Source of the DNA: Salmonella enterica subsp. houtenae serovar Houten
GTDB taxonomy: Bacteria > Pseudomonadota > Gammaproteobacteria > Enterobacterales > Enterobacteriaceae
NCBI GenBank assembly: GCA_900478215.1
Contig: LS483478.1
Coordinates: 2,356,001 to 2,420,000, forward strand
Direction: 5' to 3'
DNA length: 64,000 nucleotides
Shown one piece after another: positions 44,378-53,218 of the stretch (position 1 is the stretch's first letter; each line of letters starts with the position of its first letter). The notes beneath the pieces are model-generated. The model was not told the DNA's origin. It saw only the letters and a list, made by a program, of their open reading frames with translations, and did not search any database. Both the position numbers and the translations under genes were made by a program.

Positions 44378-45529
44378 ATGAAAAGAAAAGTATTGGCACT
44401 TGTCATCCCGGCTTTGCTGGCCGCTGGCGCGGCACACGCCGCTGAAATTTATAACAAAGACGGCAATAAACTGGACCTTTACGGTAAAGTAGACGGCCTG
44501 CACTATTTCTCTGATGACTCTTCTAAAGATGGCGACCAGACCTATGTTCGTTTCGGCTTCAAGGGCGAAACGCAGATTAACGATCAACTGACCGGTTACG
44601 GTCAGTGGGAATATAACGTACAGACGAACACTTCCGAAGGCGATGGCGCTAACTCGTGGACTCGTCTGGCATTCGCCGGTCTGAAATTCGGCGACTACGG
44701 TTCATTCGACTATGGCCGTAACTACGGCGTCCTGTACGACGTAGAAGGCTGGACCGACATGCTGCCTGAGTTCGGCGGCGACTCTTATACTTACGCCGAC
44801 AACTATATGACCGGTCGTGCTAACGGTGTGGCAACTTACCGTAACACTGATTTCTTCGGTCTGGTAGACGGTCTGAACTTCGCGTTGCAATATCAGGGCA
44901 AAAATGAAAGTCAAAGCGCTGACGATGTAAATATCGGCACCAATAACCGTAATGATGGTGACGATATTCGTTACGATAATGGAGATGGCTTCGGTATTTC
45001 TACTACCTATGATATTGGTATGGGCTTCAGCGCAGGCGCTGCATATACCACGTCCGATCGTACTAATGAGCAAGTTAATGCTGGCGGCACGATTGCTGGT
45101 GGCGACAAAGCTGACGCGTGGACAGCAGGTCTAAAATATGATGCCAACAATATCTATTTAGCGACAATGTATTCCGAAACCCGGAATATGACGCCTTATG
45201 GTAAAACAGATACAGGTTATGCTGGCGGCGTAGCAAACAAAACGCAAAACGTCGAAGTTACAGCCCAATATCAATTTGACTTCGGCCTGCGTCCGGCAAT
45301 TTCCTTCCTGATGTCTAAAGGTAAGGATCTGACCTATAACAACGTTAATAGCGATGACAAAGACCTGGTTAAATATGCTGATGTAGGCGCCACCTACTAT
45401 TTCAACAAAAACTTCTCCACCTATGTTGATTACAAAATCAACCTGCTGGATGACGACGACCAGTTCTATAAAGATGCCGGTATCAGCACTGATGATATCG
45501 TCGCGCTGGGAATGGTTTACCAGTTCTAA
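44378..45529 (+). CDS. ompS2: OmpS2-type general porin (OmpC/OmpN family)
   Basis: The 383-residue precursor has a signal peptide (cleavage AHA-AE, about residue 21) and a 16-strand porin barrel. The constriction loop 3 includes PEFGGDSYTYADNYMT (about residues 131-146), and the C-terminal strand ends VYQF, the Bam signal with terminal Phe. The closest match I know is the quiescent S. Typhi porin OmpS2; some genomes label it ompN. It stands between rstA and rstB. It has an AT-rich promoter region upstream and a strong terminator downstream, so it forms its own unit. Confidence 0.88.
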   Translation: MKRKVLALVIPALLAAGAAHAAEIYNKDGNKLDLYGKVDGLHYFSDDSSKDGDQTYVRFGFKGETQINDQLTGYGQWEYNVQTNTSEGDGANSWTRLAFAGLKFGDYGSFDYGRNYGVLYDVEGWTDMLPEFGGDSYTYADNYMTGRANGVATYRNTDFFGLVDGLNFALQYQGKNESQSADDVNIGTNNRNDGDDIRYDNGDGFGISTTYDIGMGFSAGAAYTTSDRTNEQVNAGGTIAGGDKADAWTAGLKYDANNIYLATMYSETRNMTPYGKTDTGYAGGVANKTQNVEVTAQYQFDFGLRPAISFLMSKGKDLTYNNVNSDDKDLVKYADVGATYYFNKNFSTYVDYKINLLDDDDQFYKDAGISTDDIVALGMVYQF

Positions 45530-45550
45530 TTTTCCATTAATTCTTCTCAA

Positions 45551-45580
45551 GCCCGCCGTTTCGGCGGGCTTTTCTTTTTT
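45551..45580 (+). terminator. terminator of the porin gene
   Basis: GCCCGCCG and CGGCGGGC pair around TTT, followed by TTTTCTTTTTT. It starts about 20 bases after the porin stop. Confidence 0.85.
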
Positions 45581-45686
45581 ATCACCACCGTTCTAAAAAC
45601 AGAACGCACTGTTCCCTGGACACAGATTGAACAATTCTTGTTCGCTCTCTATCGTTTGCTTATAGCCCGATAAAAGGAACACGCTA

Positions 45687-47384
45687 ATGATCAGTCTCGT
45701 CCCGTCTCTGATTTCCAGAACCGCTCTCCTTTTTCTGCTGACGGCCACTGGCGCAGCCACCGCCGCCCGCCCGGCAGCGGATATTATTTTGCATAACGGT
45801 AATATCATCACTCTGAATGATGCCCAGCCGCAGGCCAGCGCGCTGGCGATTTCCGGCTCGCGGATTATGGCGATTGGCGATAATACGGCGACAGATGAAT
45901 GGCGCGGCAACCATACCCGTACCATCGATTTACAGGGTAAAACCGTGATACCCGGCCTGACCGATACCCACATCCACGCCATTCGCGGCGGACAAACCTG
46001 GACATTCGAAACCTACTGGTACGACAGCCCTTCGCTTAAAGACGCGCTGGATAAATTACGCGCCGACGCTAACCGTCGTCCCCACAATCAATGGGTAGCC
46101 GTAGTGGGATCGTGGATACCAGCGCAATTTGCAGAAAACCGGGCGCCGACGGTAGCCGAACTTAACCACGCCCTTCCCAATCATCCGGCGTATATCCAAT
46201 ATCTTTACGATTATGCGTTGGTAAATCAGCGCGGTATCGACGTACTTGGCCTTAACCACACCCCACCTCCTGATTTAGCGGGAATCCGCGTAGAGCGCGA
46301 CGCAAAAGGCCGCGCCACCGGGAAATTATTGGGCGATATCGCCGCGTTTAATCAGCTTTTTGCCAGCATAAGTAGTAACGCCGATCGTGAGGGCGGTCTG
46401 CGGCAATTTTTCGCTGATATGAACGCTCGCGGCGTAACCGGCATCATTGACCCCTCTGCCGGGCCTGCCGCCGCTTATGAGCCTTTATTTGCAATGCGAA
46501 ATCAGGGGGATTTACCGCTGCGCGTGGGGTATCGCATTCCGGTACAGCCGGAAGCGAAAGGTCATGAAGCGCAGTGGTTCAGCAATCTTATGGCCTTTCG
46601 CCCGGCGCGTGCCGATGACGGGCAACTGGCTTTTCTTGGCCTGGGGGAAAGCCTGGTGGCCGGAATGAATGACGGCGTGCGGATGGCCCCAGGATTTTCT
46701 TCCTCAGCGCAGGACAAAACCGCACTTCGCCAGGTCGCGACGTTTGCGGCAAAACGGGGAATACCGCTTGAGATCCACGCCTATACCGATGACAGCGCCG
46801 ACGCAATTTTGACGATTTTTGAGCAGGTAGCGCAGCAGTACGATCTGCGCCCTCTCCGCTGGTCTATTGCGCATCTGAATACCGGTTCGCCACAGACGCT
46901 TGAGCGAATGCGTAAGCTGGGCCTGGCATACACTGTGCAGATGGGTCCTTACTTTGAGGGGCTTGCCATCCGTGACGCCAACCCACCCGGCGCGACAGAC
47001 AATTCGCCGCCGGTTCGACTGGCGCTGGATAAAGGACTTGTCGTGGCTGGCGGCACCGATTCGACGCGTATTGGCATTGCTGGTGTCTGGCACGCTATCG
47101 AATATCATATCACCGGTATAGCGTCAGGCGGTTCCGTGCGTAAACCTGCCGGCGAGCGGCTCACACGTCTGGAAGCGCTAACGTTATATACACGTCATGC
47201 CGCCTGGCTCGCCTTTGCCGAACAAAACCGGGGCCAGCTTAGCGTCGGAAAACAGGCCGATCTGGCGGTACTCAATCAGCCCTTTATGACGATGCCGGAA
47301 GAGAGAATTGATACCATCCGTGCTGTTTTGACGCTTGTCGATGGACGCATTGTTCACGAAAGTCCGGACCTTAACGCCGGATAA
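45687..47384 (+). CDS. exported amidohydrolase (amidohydrolase_3 / YtcJ-AepA type)
   Basis: The 565-residue protein has a signal peptide (cleavage near ATA-AR or ARP, about residue 27) and a metal-dependent amidohydrolase fold. It shows TDTHIHAIRGG (metal HxH, about residue 92), a His in EIHAYTDD (about 358), a His in SIAHLNTG (about 392) and the final Asp in AGGTDSTR (about 456). Relatives include NfdA/YtcJ and Pectobacterium AepA; the substrate is unknown. AAGGA lies before the ATG. It has no counterpart at this position in E. coli and sits between the porin and rstB. Confidence 0.8.
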   Translation: MISLVPSLISRTALLFLLTATGAATAARPAADIILHNGNIITLNDAQPQASALAISGSRIMAIGDNTATDEWRGNHTRTIDLQGKTVIPGLTDTHIHAIRGGQTWTFETYWYDSPSLKDALDKLRADANRRPHNQWVAVVGSWIPAQFAENRAPTVAELNHALPNHPAYIQYLYDYALVNQRGIDVLGLNHTPPPDLAGIRVERDAKGRATGKLLGDIAAFNQLFASISSNADREGGLRQFFADMNARGVTGIIDPSAGPAAAYEPLFAMRNQGDLPLRVGYRIPVQPEAKGHEAQWFSNLMAFRPARADDGQLAFLGLGESLVAGMNDGVRMAPGFSSSAQDKTALRQVATFAAKRGIPLEIHAYTDDSADAILTIFEQVAQQYDLRPLRWSIAHLNTGSPQTLERMRKLGLAYTVQMGPYFEGLAIRDANPPGATDNSPPVRLALDKGLVVAGGTDSTRIGIAGVWHAIEYHITGIASGGSVRKPAGERLTRLEALTLYTRHAAWLAFAEQNRGQLSVGKQADLAVLNQPFMTMPEERIDTIRAVLTLVDGRIVHESPDLNAG

Positions 47385-47427
47385 TGAGGTTGTCAGTTGA
47401 CGCAAAGCCTGCTTTTATAACCCACCA

Positions 47428-47463
47428 GCGGCGCTGACGGGAAATCTTTTCCGCCAGCGCCGC
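47428..47463. terminator. hairpin between the amidohydrolase gene and rstB
   Basis: GCGGCGCTG and CAGCGCCGC form a nine-base stem around an 18-base loop. There is no T-run after it, so it may attenuate rather than end transcription into rstB. Confidence 0.4.
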
Positions 47464-47498
47464 GATAGAGTTAATGTATTGATATCCGGTGGGTGTTG

Positions 47499-48800
47499 AT
47501 GAAAAAGCTGTTTGTGCAGTTTTACCTGTTGCTGTTCGTCTGTTTTCTGGTCATGACATTATTGGTCGGACTGGTGTACAAATTCACCGCCGAGCGCGCG
47601 GGCAGGCAATCGCTTGACGATCTGATGAAAAGTTCGCTCTATCTGATGCGCAGCGAACTGCGGGAAATTCCGCCGCGTGAATGGGGGAAAACGTTGAAAG
47701 AGATGGACCTGAACCTCTCTTTCGATTTACGCGTTGAACCGTTAAATCACTATAAACTTGATGCCGCCACCACGCAGCGACTGCGTGAAGGCGATATTGT
47801 CGCGCTTGACGATCAATACACCTTTATTCAGCGTATCCCGCGCAGCCATTACGTCCTGGCAGTCGGCCCGGTTCCCTATCTCTATTTCCTGCATCAAATG
47901 CGACTGCTGGATATCGCCTTAATGGCGCTCATCGCATTTTCTCTCGCCTTTCCTGTGTTTATCTGGATGCGCCCGCACTGGCAAGAGATGCTCAGACTCG
48001 AATCCGCCGCGCTACGCTTTGGCGAGGGTCATTTGACTGAACGCCTGCATTTCGATAATGGCTCCAGTTTCGAACGTCTGGGCGTAGCGTTCAACCAGAT
48101 GGCGGATAATATTAATGCCCTGATCGCCAGTAAAAAACAGCTGATTGACGGTATCGCCCACGAGCTTCGCACGCCGCTGGTACGTTTACGCTATCGGCTT
48201 GAAATGAGTGAAAATCTGACACAGCCGGAATCACAGGCGCTCAATCGCGATATTGGGCAACTGGAAGCGCTGATTGAAGAGCTGCTCACCTATGCGCGCC
48301 TTGACCGACCACAAAATGAACTGATGCTGACCGAACCCGACCTCCCCGCCTGGTTCAGCGCGCATTTGCAGGATGTGCAGAGCGTGAACCCGGAACGCGC
48401 CGTAAACCTTCTTACATGTGTAACCGGCGATTATGGCGCGCTTGATATGCGGTTAATGGCGCGGGTGCTGGATAACCTGCTGAATAATGCGTTGCGCTAC
48501 AGTCGTACCACCGTTCAGGTCAGTCTGTTACTCGATGGTAGTCAGGCAACGCTGATAGTCGAAGATGATGGCCCCGGCATTGAAGCGGATGCGAGAGAGC
48601 GCGTATTTGAACCTTTTGTCAGACTTGACCCCAGTAGAGACCGAGCGACAGGCGGCTGCGGGCTTGGACTCGCCATCGTACACTCTATCGCGCTGGCGAT
48701 GGGCGGTAGCGTCGCCTGTGACGATAGCGAACTGGGCGGCGCAAAATTTAGCTTTCATTGGCCGGTCTGGCACGCGATTCCCGGCATGACCGCTGCCTGA
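47499..48800 (+). CDS. rstB: RstB, sensor histidine kinase
   Basis: The 433-residue protein has two membrane helices (about 5-28 and 135-157) enclosing a periplasmic sensor domain. These are followed by HAMP, the H-box GIAHELRTPLVRLR (phospho-His near residue 225), and a kinase domain with N-box LDNLLNNALRY, VEDDGPGIE and GGCGLGLAIVH. It is the partner of RstA. ATG at 47499 is six bases after GGTGG; GTG and TTG codons precede it in frame. Because rstA is 3.6 kb away behind a strong terminator, rstB presumably needs its own promoter or read-through from the amidohydrolase gene. Confidence 0.93.
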   Translation: MKKLFVQFYLLLFVCFLVMTLLVGLVYKFTAERAGRQSLDDLMKSSLYLMRSELREIPPREWGKTLKEMDLNLSFDLRVEPLNHYKLDAATTQRLREGDIVALDDQYTFIQRIPRSHYVLAVGPVPYLYFLHQMRLLDIALMALIAFSLAFPVFIWMRPHWQEMLRLESAALRFGEGHLTERLHFDNGSSFERLGVAFNQMADNINALIASKKQLIDGIAHELRTPLVRLRYRLEMSENLTQPESQALNRDIGQLEALIEELLTYARLDRPQNELMLTEPDLPAWFSAHLQDVQSVNPERAVNLLTCVTGDYGALDMRLMARVLDNLLNNALRYSRTTVQVSLLLDGSQATLIVEDDGPGIEADARERVFEPFVRLDPSRDRATGGCGLGLAIVHSIALAMGGSVACDDSELGGAKFSFHWPVWHAIPGMTAA

Positions 48801-48844
48801 CTTATTTTGCACGGTGGTCGAGCTGCGGAAACTGTGCTATACAG

Positions 48845-48862
48845 AAAGTATGTTGTAACTAA
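48845..48862 (+). other. Ter replication-arrest site (TerB-like)
   Basis: AAAGTATGTTGTAACTAA matches the Ter consensus core GTATGTTGTAACTA exactly. It lies 14 bases upstream of the tus start, as TerB does in E. coli, so Tus bound here should also repress its own transcription. By comparison with TerB, the blocking face is at the low-coordinate end, so forks moving left to right in this window would be arrested. Confidence 0.9.
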
Positions 48863-48875
48863 GATGAGCCATACC

Positions 48876-49805
48876 ATGTCCCGCTACGATCTCGTTGAAC
48901 GCCTGAATGGCACTTTTCGCCAGATAGAACAACACCTGGCGGCGCTGACGGATAATCTACAGCAGCATTCGCTACTTATCGCCCGTGTCTTTTCGCTGCC
49001 TCAGGTGACCAAAGAGGCGGAACATGCGCCGCTGGACACTATCGAGGTAACGCAACATCTGGGGAAAGAGGCCGAAGCGTTGGCGCTACGTCACTATCGC
49101 CATTTGTTTATTCAACAGCAGTCCGAAAACCGCAGCAGTAAAGCCGCCGTCCGCCTGCCTGGCGTTTTATGCTATCAAGTGGATAATGCAACGCAGTCAG
49201 ATCTGGAAAATCAGGTACAGCGCATTAACCAGTTGAAAACCACCTTCGAGCAGATGGTTACGGTAGAGTCCGGTCTTCCCTCGGCGGCGCGTTTTGAGTG
49301 GGTGCATCGGCATTTACCCGGCTTAATTACGCTGAACGCTTACCGCACGCTGACGCTTATCAATAACCCAGCCACCATACGTTTCGGTTGGGCAAATAAA
49401 CATATTATTAAAAATTTAAGCCGGGATGGGGTTCTGAGTCAGTTGAAAAAAAGCCTCGCGTCGCCGCGCAGCGTCCCACCGTGGACGCGCGAACAATGGC
49501 AATTCAAGCTGGAACGGGAATATCAGGATATCGCTGCCTTACCGCAGCAGGCCCGACTCAAGATTAAGCGCCCGGTTAAAGTACAGCCGATCGCCCGCAT
49601 CTGGTATAAAGGCCAGCAAAAACAGGTGCAACACGCCTGTCCCACGCCGATTATCGCGTTAATCAACACGGACAATGGCGCTGGCGTGCCGGATATTGGC
49701 GGGCTGGAAAACTATGACGCCGATAATATTCAGCACCGTTTTAAACCACAGGCGCAGCCGCTGCGACTGATTATTCCGCGACTGCACCTGTATGTGGCGG
49801 ATTAA
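48876..49805 (+). CDS. tus: Tus, replication terminus site-binding protein
   Basis: The 309-residue protein aligns throughout with E. coli Tus, including the conserved stretches FIQQQSENRSSKAAVRLPG (about residues 74-92), HKIIKN-type FGWANKHIIKN near residue 175, and KRPVKVQPIARIWYKG. Tus binds Ter sites as a monomer and stops DnaB-driven forks from one side. The ATG at 48876 is set by alignment; the frame continues upstream across the Ter site. Its stop overlaps the end of fumC by four bases, convergently. Confidence 0.95.
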   Translation: MSRYDLVERLNGTFRQIEQHLAALTDNLQQHSLLIARVFSLPQVTKEAEHAPLDTIEVTQHLGKEAEALALRHYRHLFIQQQSENRSSKAAVRLPGVLCYQVDNATQSDLENQVQRINQLKTTFEQMVTVESGLPSAARFEWVHRHLPGLITLNAYRTLTLINNPATIRFGWANKHIIKNLSRDGVLSQLKKSLASPRSVPPWTREQWQFKLEREYQDIAALPQQARLKIKRPVKVQPIARIWYKGQQKQVQHACPTPIIALINTDNGAGVPDIGGLENYDADNIQHRFKPQAQPLRLIIPRLHLYVAD

Positions 49806-51205
49806 TGTCCCGGCGTCATACTGCCAACCATCAACTCCGGACGTACCCAGGCGTCGAACTCCGCGTCGCTAAGGTATCCTAATGCCACGGCTGAGGCTTT
49901 GAGCGTCAGCCCTTCTTTATGCGCCTTCTTCGCAATCTCCGCCGCTTTATCGTAACCGATGTGCGTATTGAGCGCAGTGACCAGCATCAGCGACTCATTC
50001 AGCAACTGCGTAATACGCTCGCGGTTTGGCTCGATGCCTGACGCACAGTGTTTATTGAAACTCTCCATGCCATCGGCCAGCAGGCGCACCGTTTGTAGAA
50101 AATTGTGAATAACCATCGGACGATACACGTTGAGCTCAAAGTTGCCCGATGCGCCCCCCATATTGATGGCCACATCGTTACCCATCACCTGGCAGCATAA
50201 CATCGTTACCGCTTCACACTGGGTCGGGTTCACTTTACCAGGCATAATGGAGCTGCCTGGCTCATTCTCCGGGATAGCGATCTCGCCAATGCCGCAGCGC
50301 GGGCCGGACGCCAGCCAGCGAACATCGTTGGCGATTTTCATGAGCGAGGCCGCCAGTCCTTTTAATGCGCCATGCGCCTGTACCAACGCGTCACAGGTCG
50401 CCAGCGCTTCGAATTTATTGGGGGCAGTAACAAACGGCGCCGCGGTAATTGTCGCCAGTTCCTCGGCGACGCGCCGGGCATATTCCGGGTGGGTATTGAG
50501 TCCTGTCCCCACTGCGGTTCCGCCGAGCGCCAGCTCCGCGACGTGCGGTACACTGTGCTCAATGTGCCGGAGGTTATGTTCCAGCATGGCTACCCAACCG
50601 GAAATCTCCTGACCTAAGGTGAGCGGCGTCGCGTCCTGCAGGTGAGTACGGCCAATTTTGACAATATCGGCGAAAGCGTGGGATTTATCGCGAAGCGTAT
50701 CCGTTAATGCGGATAGTTGCGGGATAAGGTGTTCGCGTAACGCCAGTAACGCCGCCACGTGCATCGCGGTTGGGAAAACATCGTTTGAGCTTTGACTCTT
50801 ATTGACGTCATCATTAGGATGCACCTTGCGTTCCATACCGCGAACGCCGCCCAAAATTTCACTGGCGCGGTTCGCTAACACTTCATTCATATTCATGTTG
50901 CTTTGCGTACCGGACCCGGTCTGCCAAATCGCCAGCGGAAACTCATCAGCATGTTTTCCCGCCAGCACTTCATCAGCCGCCTGGATAATCGCGTTGGCTT
51001 TTTCCACCGCCAACAACCCTAAGTCCTGGTTGACCTTCGCAGCGGCGCGCTTGGTCAACGCCAGCGCATGGATGAGCGAGACGGGCATTTTCTCCGTGGA
51101 AATCCGAAAATGCTCCAGCGAACGTTGAGTCTGCGCCCCCCACAGTTTATCTGCCGGGACCTCAATCGCGCCCATTGAATCTTTCTCGCGGCGTACCGTT
51201 ACCAT
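49802..51205 (-). CDS. fumC: FumC, class II (iron-independent) fumarase
   Basis: The 467-residue protein belongs to the aspartase/fumarase superfamily, with the signature GSSIMPGKVNP near residue 318 (catalytic Ser loop) and TGSGTQSNMNMNEV near residue 96. It interconverts fumarate and malate without an Fe-S cluster and is favoured under oxidative stress or iron limitation (SoxRS control in E. coli). ATG at 51205 follows GGAGCAGGTA; 43 further in-frame codons upstream lack a ribosome site. Confidence 0.96.
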   Translation of the reverse strand: MVTVRREKDSMGAIEVPADKLWGAQTQRSLEHFRISTEKMPVSLIHALALTKRAAAKVNQDLGLLAVEKANAIIQAADEVLAGKHADEFPLAIWQTGSGTQSNMNMNEVLANRASEILGGVRGMERKVHPNDDVNKSQSSNDVFPTAMHVAALLALREHLIPQLSALTDTLRDKSHAFADIVKIGRTHLQDATPLTLGQEISGWVAMLEHNLRHIEHSVPHVAELALGGTAVGTGLNTHPEYARRVAEELATITAAPFVTAPNKFEALATCDALVQAHGALKGLAASLMKIANDVRWLASGPRCGIGEIAIPENEPGSSIMPGKVNPTQCEAVTMLCCQVMGNDVAINMGGASGNFELNVYRPMVIHNFLQTVRLLADGMESFNKHCASGIEPNRERITQLLNESLMLVTALNTHIGYDKAAEIAKKAHKEGLTLKASAVALGYLSDAEFDAWVRPELMVGSMTPGH

Positions 51206-51295
51206 TACCTGCTCCTTACTCAAGTTGATGAGGTCATGTGTCGACATTGCCCACATGTTTGCGGTCTTATGAGTATTAACGATAACAACACAACG

Positions 51296-51332
51296 GTGTA
51301 GACCGGATAAGGCGCTTGCGCCATTCTCCGGC
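51296..51332. repeat. REP element between fumA and fumC
   Basis: GTGTAGACCGGATAAGGCGC is followed by GCGCCATTCTCCGGC, a diverged REP palindrome, in the 167-base gap between the two fumarase genes. Confidence 0.7.
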
Positions 51333-51372
51333 AAAATAGCGAATAATGTTACCGCCCCGCAGGGCGGCGATG

Positions 51373-53019
51373 TTACTTAACGCAGCGTGCGCACTGCGAT
51401 GTCTGAATCTGCTGGAAGAAATCGTTGCCTTTATCATCCACCAGAATAAAGGCCGGAAAATCCTCCACTTCAATTTTCCAGATAGCCTCCATGCCCAGTT
51501 CAGGATACTCCACACACTCCAGGCGCTTGATACTCCCCTGCGCCAGAACGGCTGCCGGGCCGCCGATACTGCCCAGGTAGAAGCCGCCATGTTTCTTACA
51601 GGCATCGGTCACCTGCTGGCTGCGGTTGCCTTTCGCCAGCATGATCATACTGCCCCCCTGCGACTGGAGCTGATCAACATAAGAGTCCATCCGCCCTGCG
51701 GTCGTCGGCCCAAGCGACCCGGAAGCGTACCCCTCCGGCGTTTTTGCCGGCCCCGCATAATAGATAGGATGATCTTTGATGTACTGCGGCAGACCTTCGC
51801 CTCTGTCCATCCGTTCTTTCAGTTTAGCGTGCGCAATGTCGCGGCCCACAATAATCGTGCCGTTCAGCGACAGGCGCGTTGATACGGGATACTGCGACAG
51901 TTGCTGCAATATCTCACTCATGGGGCGGTTAAGATCAACGCGTACCGCCTCGCCCTCTCCCGCCTGGCGCAGCGCCTGCGGAATATATTGACCTGGATTA
52001 CGCTCCAGCTTCTCGATCCAAATCCCTTCCCGGTTGATCTTCGCTTTAATGTTTCGATCCGCGGAGCAAGACACGCCCATACCTACCGGACACGACGCCC
52101 CGTGGCGCGGCAATCGGATAACACGAATATCGTGAGCGAAATACTTGCCGCCGAACTGCGCGCCTAAGCCAAGATTTTGCGCCTCAAGCAACAATGCTTT
52201 TTCCAGCTCAATATCGCGGAATGCCTGTCCGTGTTCATTTCCTTCGGTCGGTAGCGCATCATAGTATTTTGCCGAGGACAGCTTAACGGTTTTCAGGTTC
52301 GCTTCCGCCGACGTGCCGCCAATAACAAACGCGATGTGATATGGCGGACAGGCGGCGGTGCCCAGCGTACGCATCTTATCGACGAGATAATTTTTGAGCT
52401 TACCCGGCGTCAGTAGCGCTTTCGTTTCCTGATAGAGATACGTTTTATTCGCCGAACCACCGCCTTTAGCGATACAGAGGAATTTATATTCTTCGCCATC
52501 GACACTGTAGAGATCGATCTGCGCCGGCAGGTTGGTACCGGTATTAACCTCTTTGTACATATCCAGCGCCGCGTTTTGCGAATAGCGCAGATTGTCCTCG
52601 ATATAGGTGTTATACACGCCGCGAGCCAGCGCCGCTTCATCACCTCCGCCAGTCCAGACCCGTTGGCCTTTTTTGCCGACAATAATGGCCGTACCGGTAT
52701 CCTGGCAGGTGGGCAACACGCCCTTGGCCGCGATATCGGAGTTTCGCAGAAATTGCAGCGCGACATATTTGTCGTTCTCACTGGCCTGCGGATCGCGCAG
52801 AATATCCGCCACCTGCTGCTGATGCGCGGGACGTAGCATAAAAGACGCATCGTGGAAGGCCTGACGCGCCAACAACGTTAGCGCTTCCGGCGCGACTTTC
52901 AGGATCTCTTGTCCTTCAAATTCGGCGACGGAAACATGTTCGCTGGTCAACAAGTAGTACTCGGTAGCGTCCTTTTTAAGGGGAAAAGGGTCTTGATAAA
53001 AGAAGGGTTTGTTTGACAT
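51373..53019 (-). CDS. fumA: FumA, class I (4Fe-4S) fumarase
   Basis: The 548-residue protein has the three cluster cysteines expected for class I fumarase: PTCQDTGTA (about residue 105), TAACPPYH (about 224) and GASCPVGMG (about 318). It also has the C-terminal beta domain with LAKGNRSQQV. It is the main aerobic TCA-cycle fumarase. It is transcribed with fumC downstream, although the gap and REP element suggest fumC is also expressed separately. It is divergent from manA. Confidence 0.96.
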   Translation of the reverse strand: MSNKPFFYQDPFPLKKDATEYYLLTSEHVSVAEFEGQEILKVAPEALTLLARQAFHDASFMLRPAHQQQVADILRDPQASENDKYVALQFLRNSDIAAKGVLPTCQDTGTAIIVGKKGQRVWTGGGDEAALARGVYNTYIEDNLRYSQNAALDMYKEVNTGTNLPAQIDLYSVDGEEYKFLCIAKGGGSANKTYLYQETKALLTPGKLKNYLVDKMRTLGTAACPPYHIAFVIGGTSAEANLKTVKLSSAKYYDALPTEGNEHGQAFRDIELEKALLLEAQNLGLGAQFGGKYFAHDIRVIRLPRHGASCPVGMGVSCSADRNIKAKINREGIWIEKLERNPGQYIPQALRQAGEGEAVRVDLNRPMSEILQQLSQYPVSTRLSLNGTIIVGRDIAHAKLKERMDRGEGLPQYIKDHPIYYAGPAKTPEGYASGSLGPTTAGRMDSYVDQLQSQGGSMIMLAKGNRSQQVTDACKKHGGFYLGSIGGPAAVLAQGSIKRLECVEYPELGMEAIWKIEVEDFPAFILVDDKGNDFFQQIQTSQCARCVK

Positions 53020-53218
53020 TGTGCTCTCACTTACCGCTCGGTATGGTTATTCTCTGGGCAGGTGTTCCATTGCCCGACTAAAAGCGAGTTACACTATCCT
53101 ACACAATTTTTTAACAAAAACTGAGACAAGTACGACTTTTTACGCCCGGAGGTTACTTCATGCGGGTTTCTTGGTTTAATACCTCCCATTGATTTCCACT
53201 TTGAAACAGGGCTTGATA

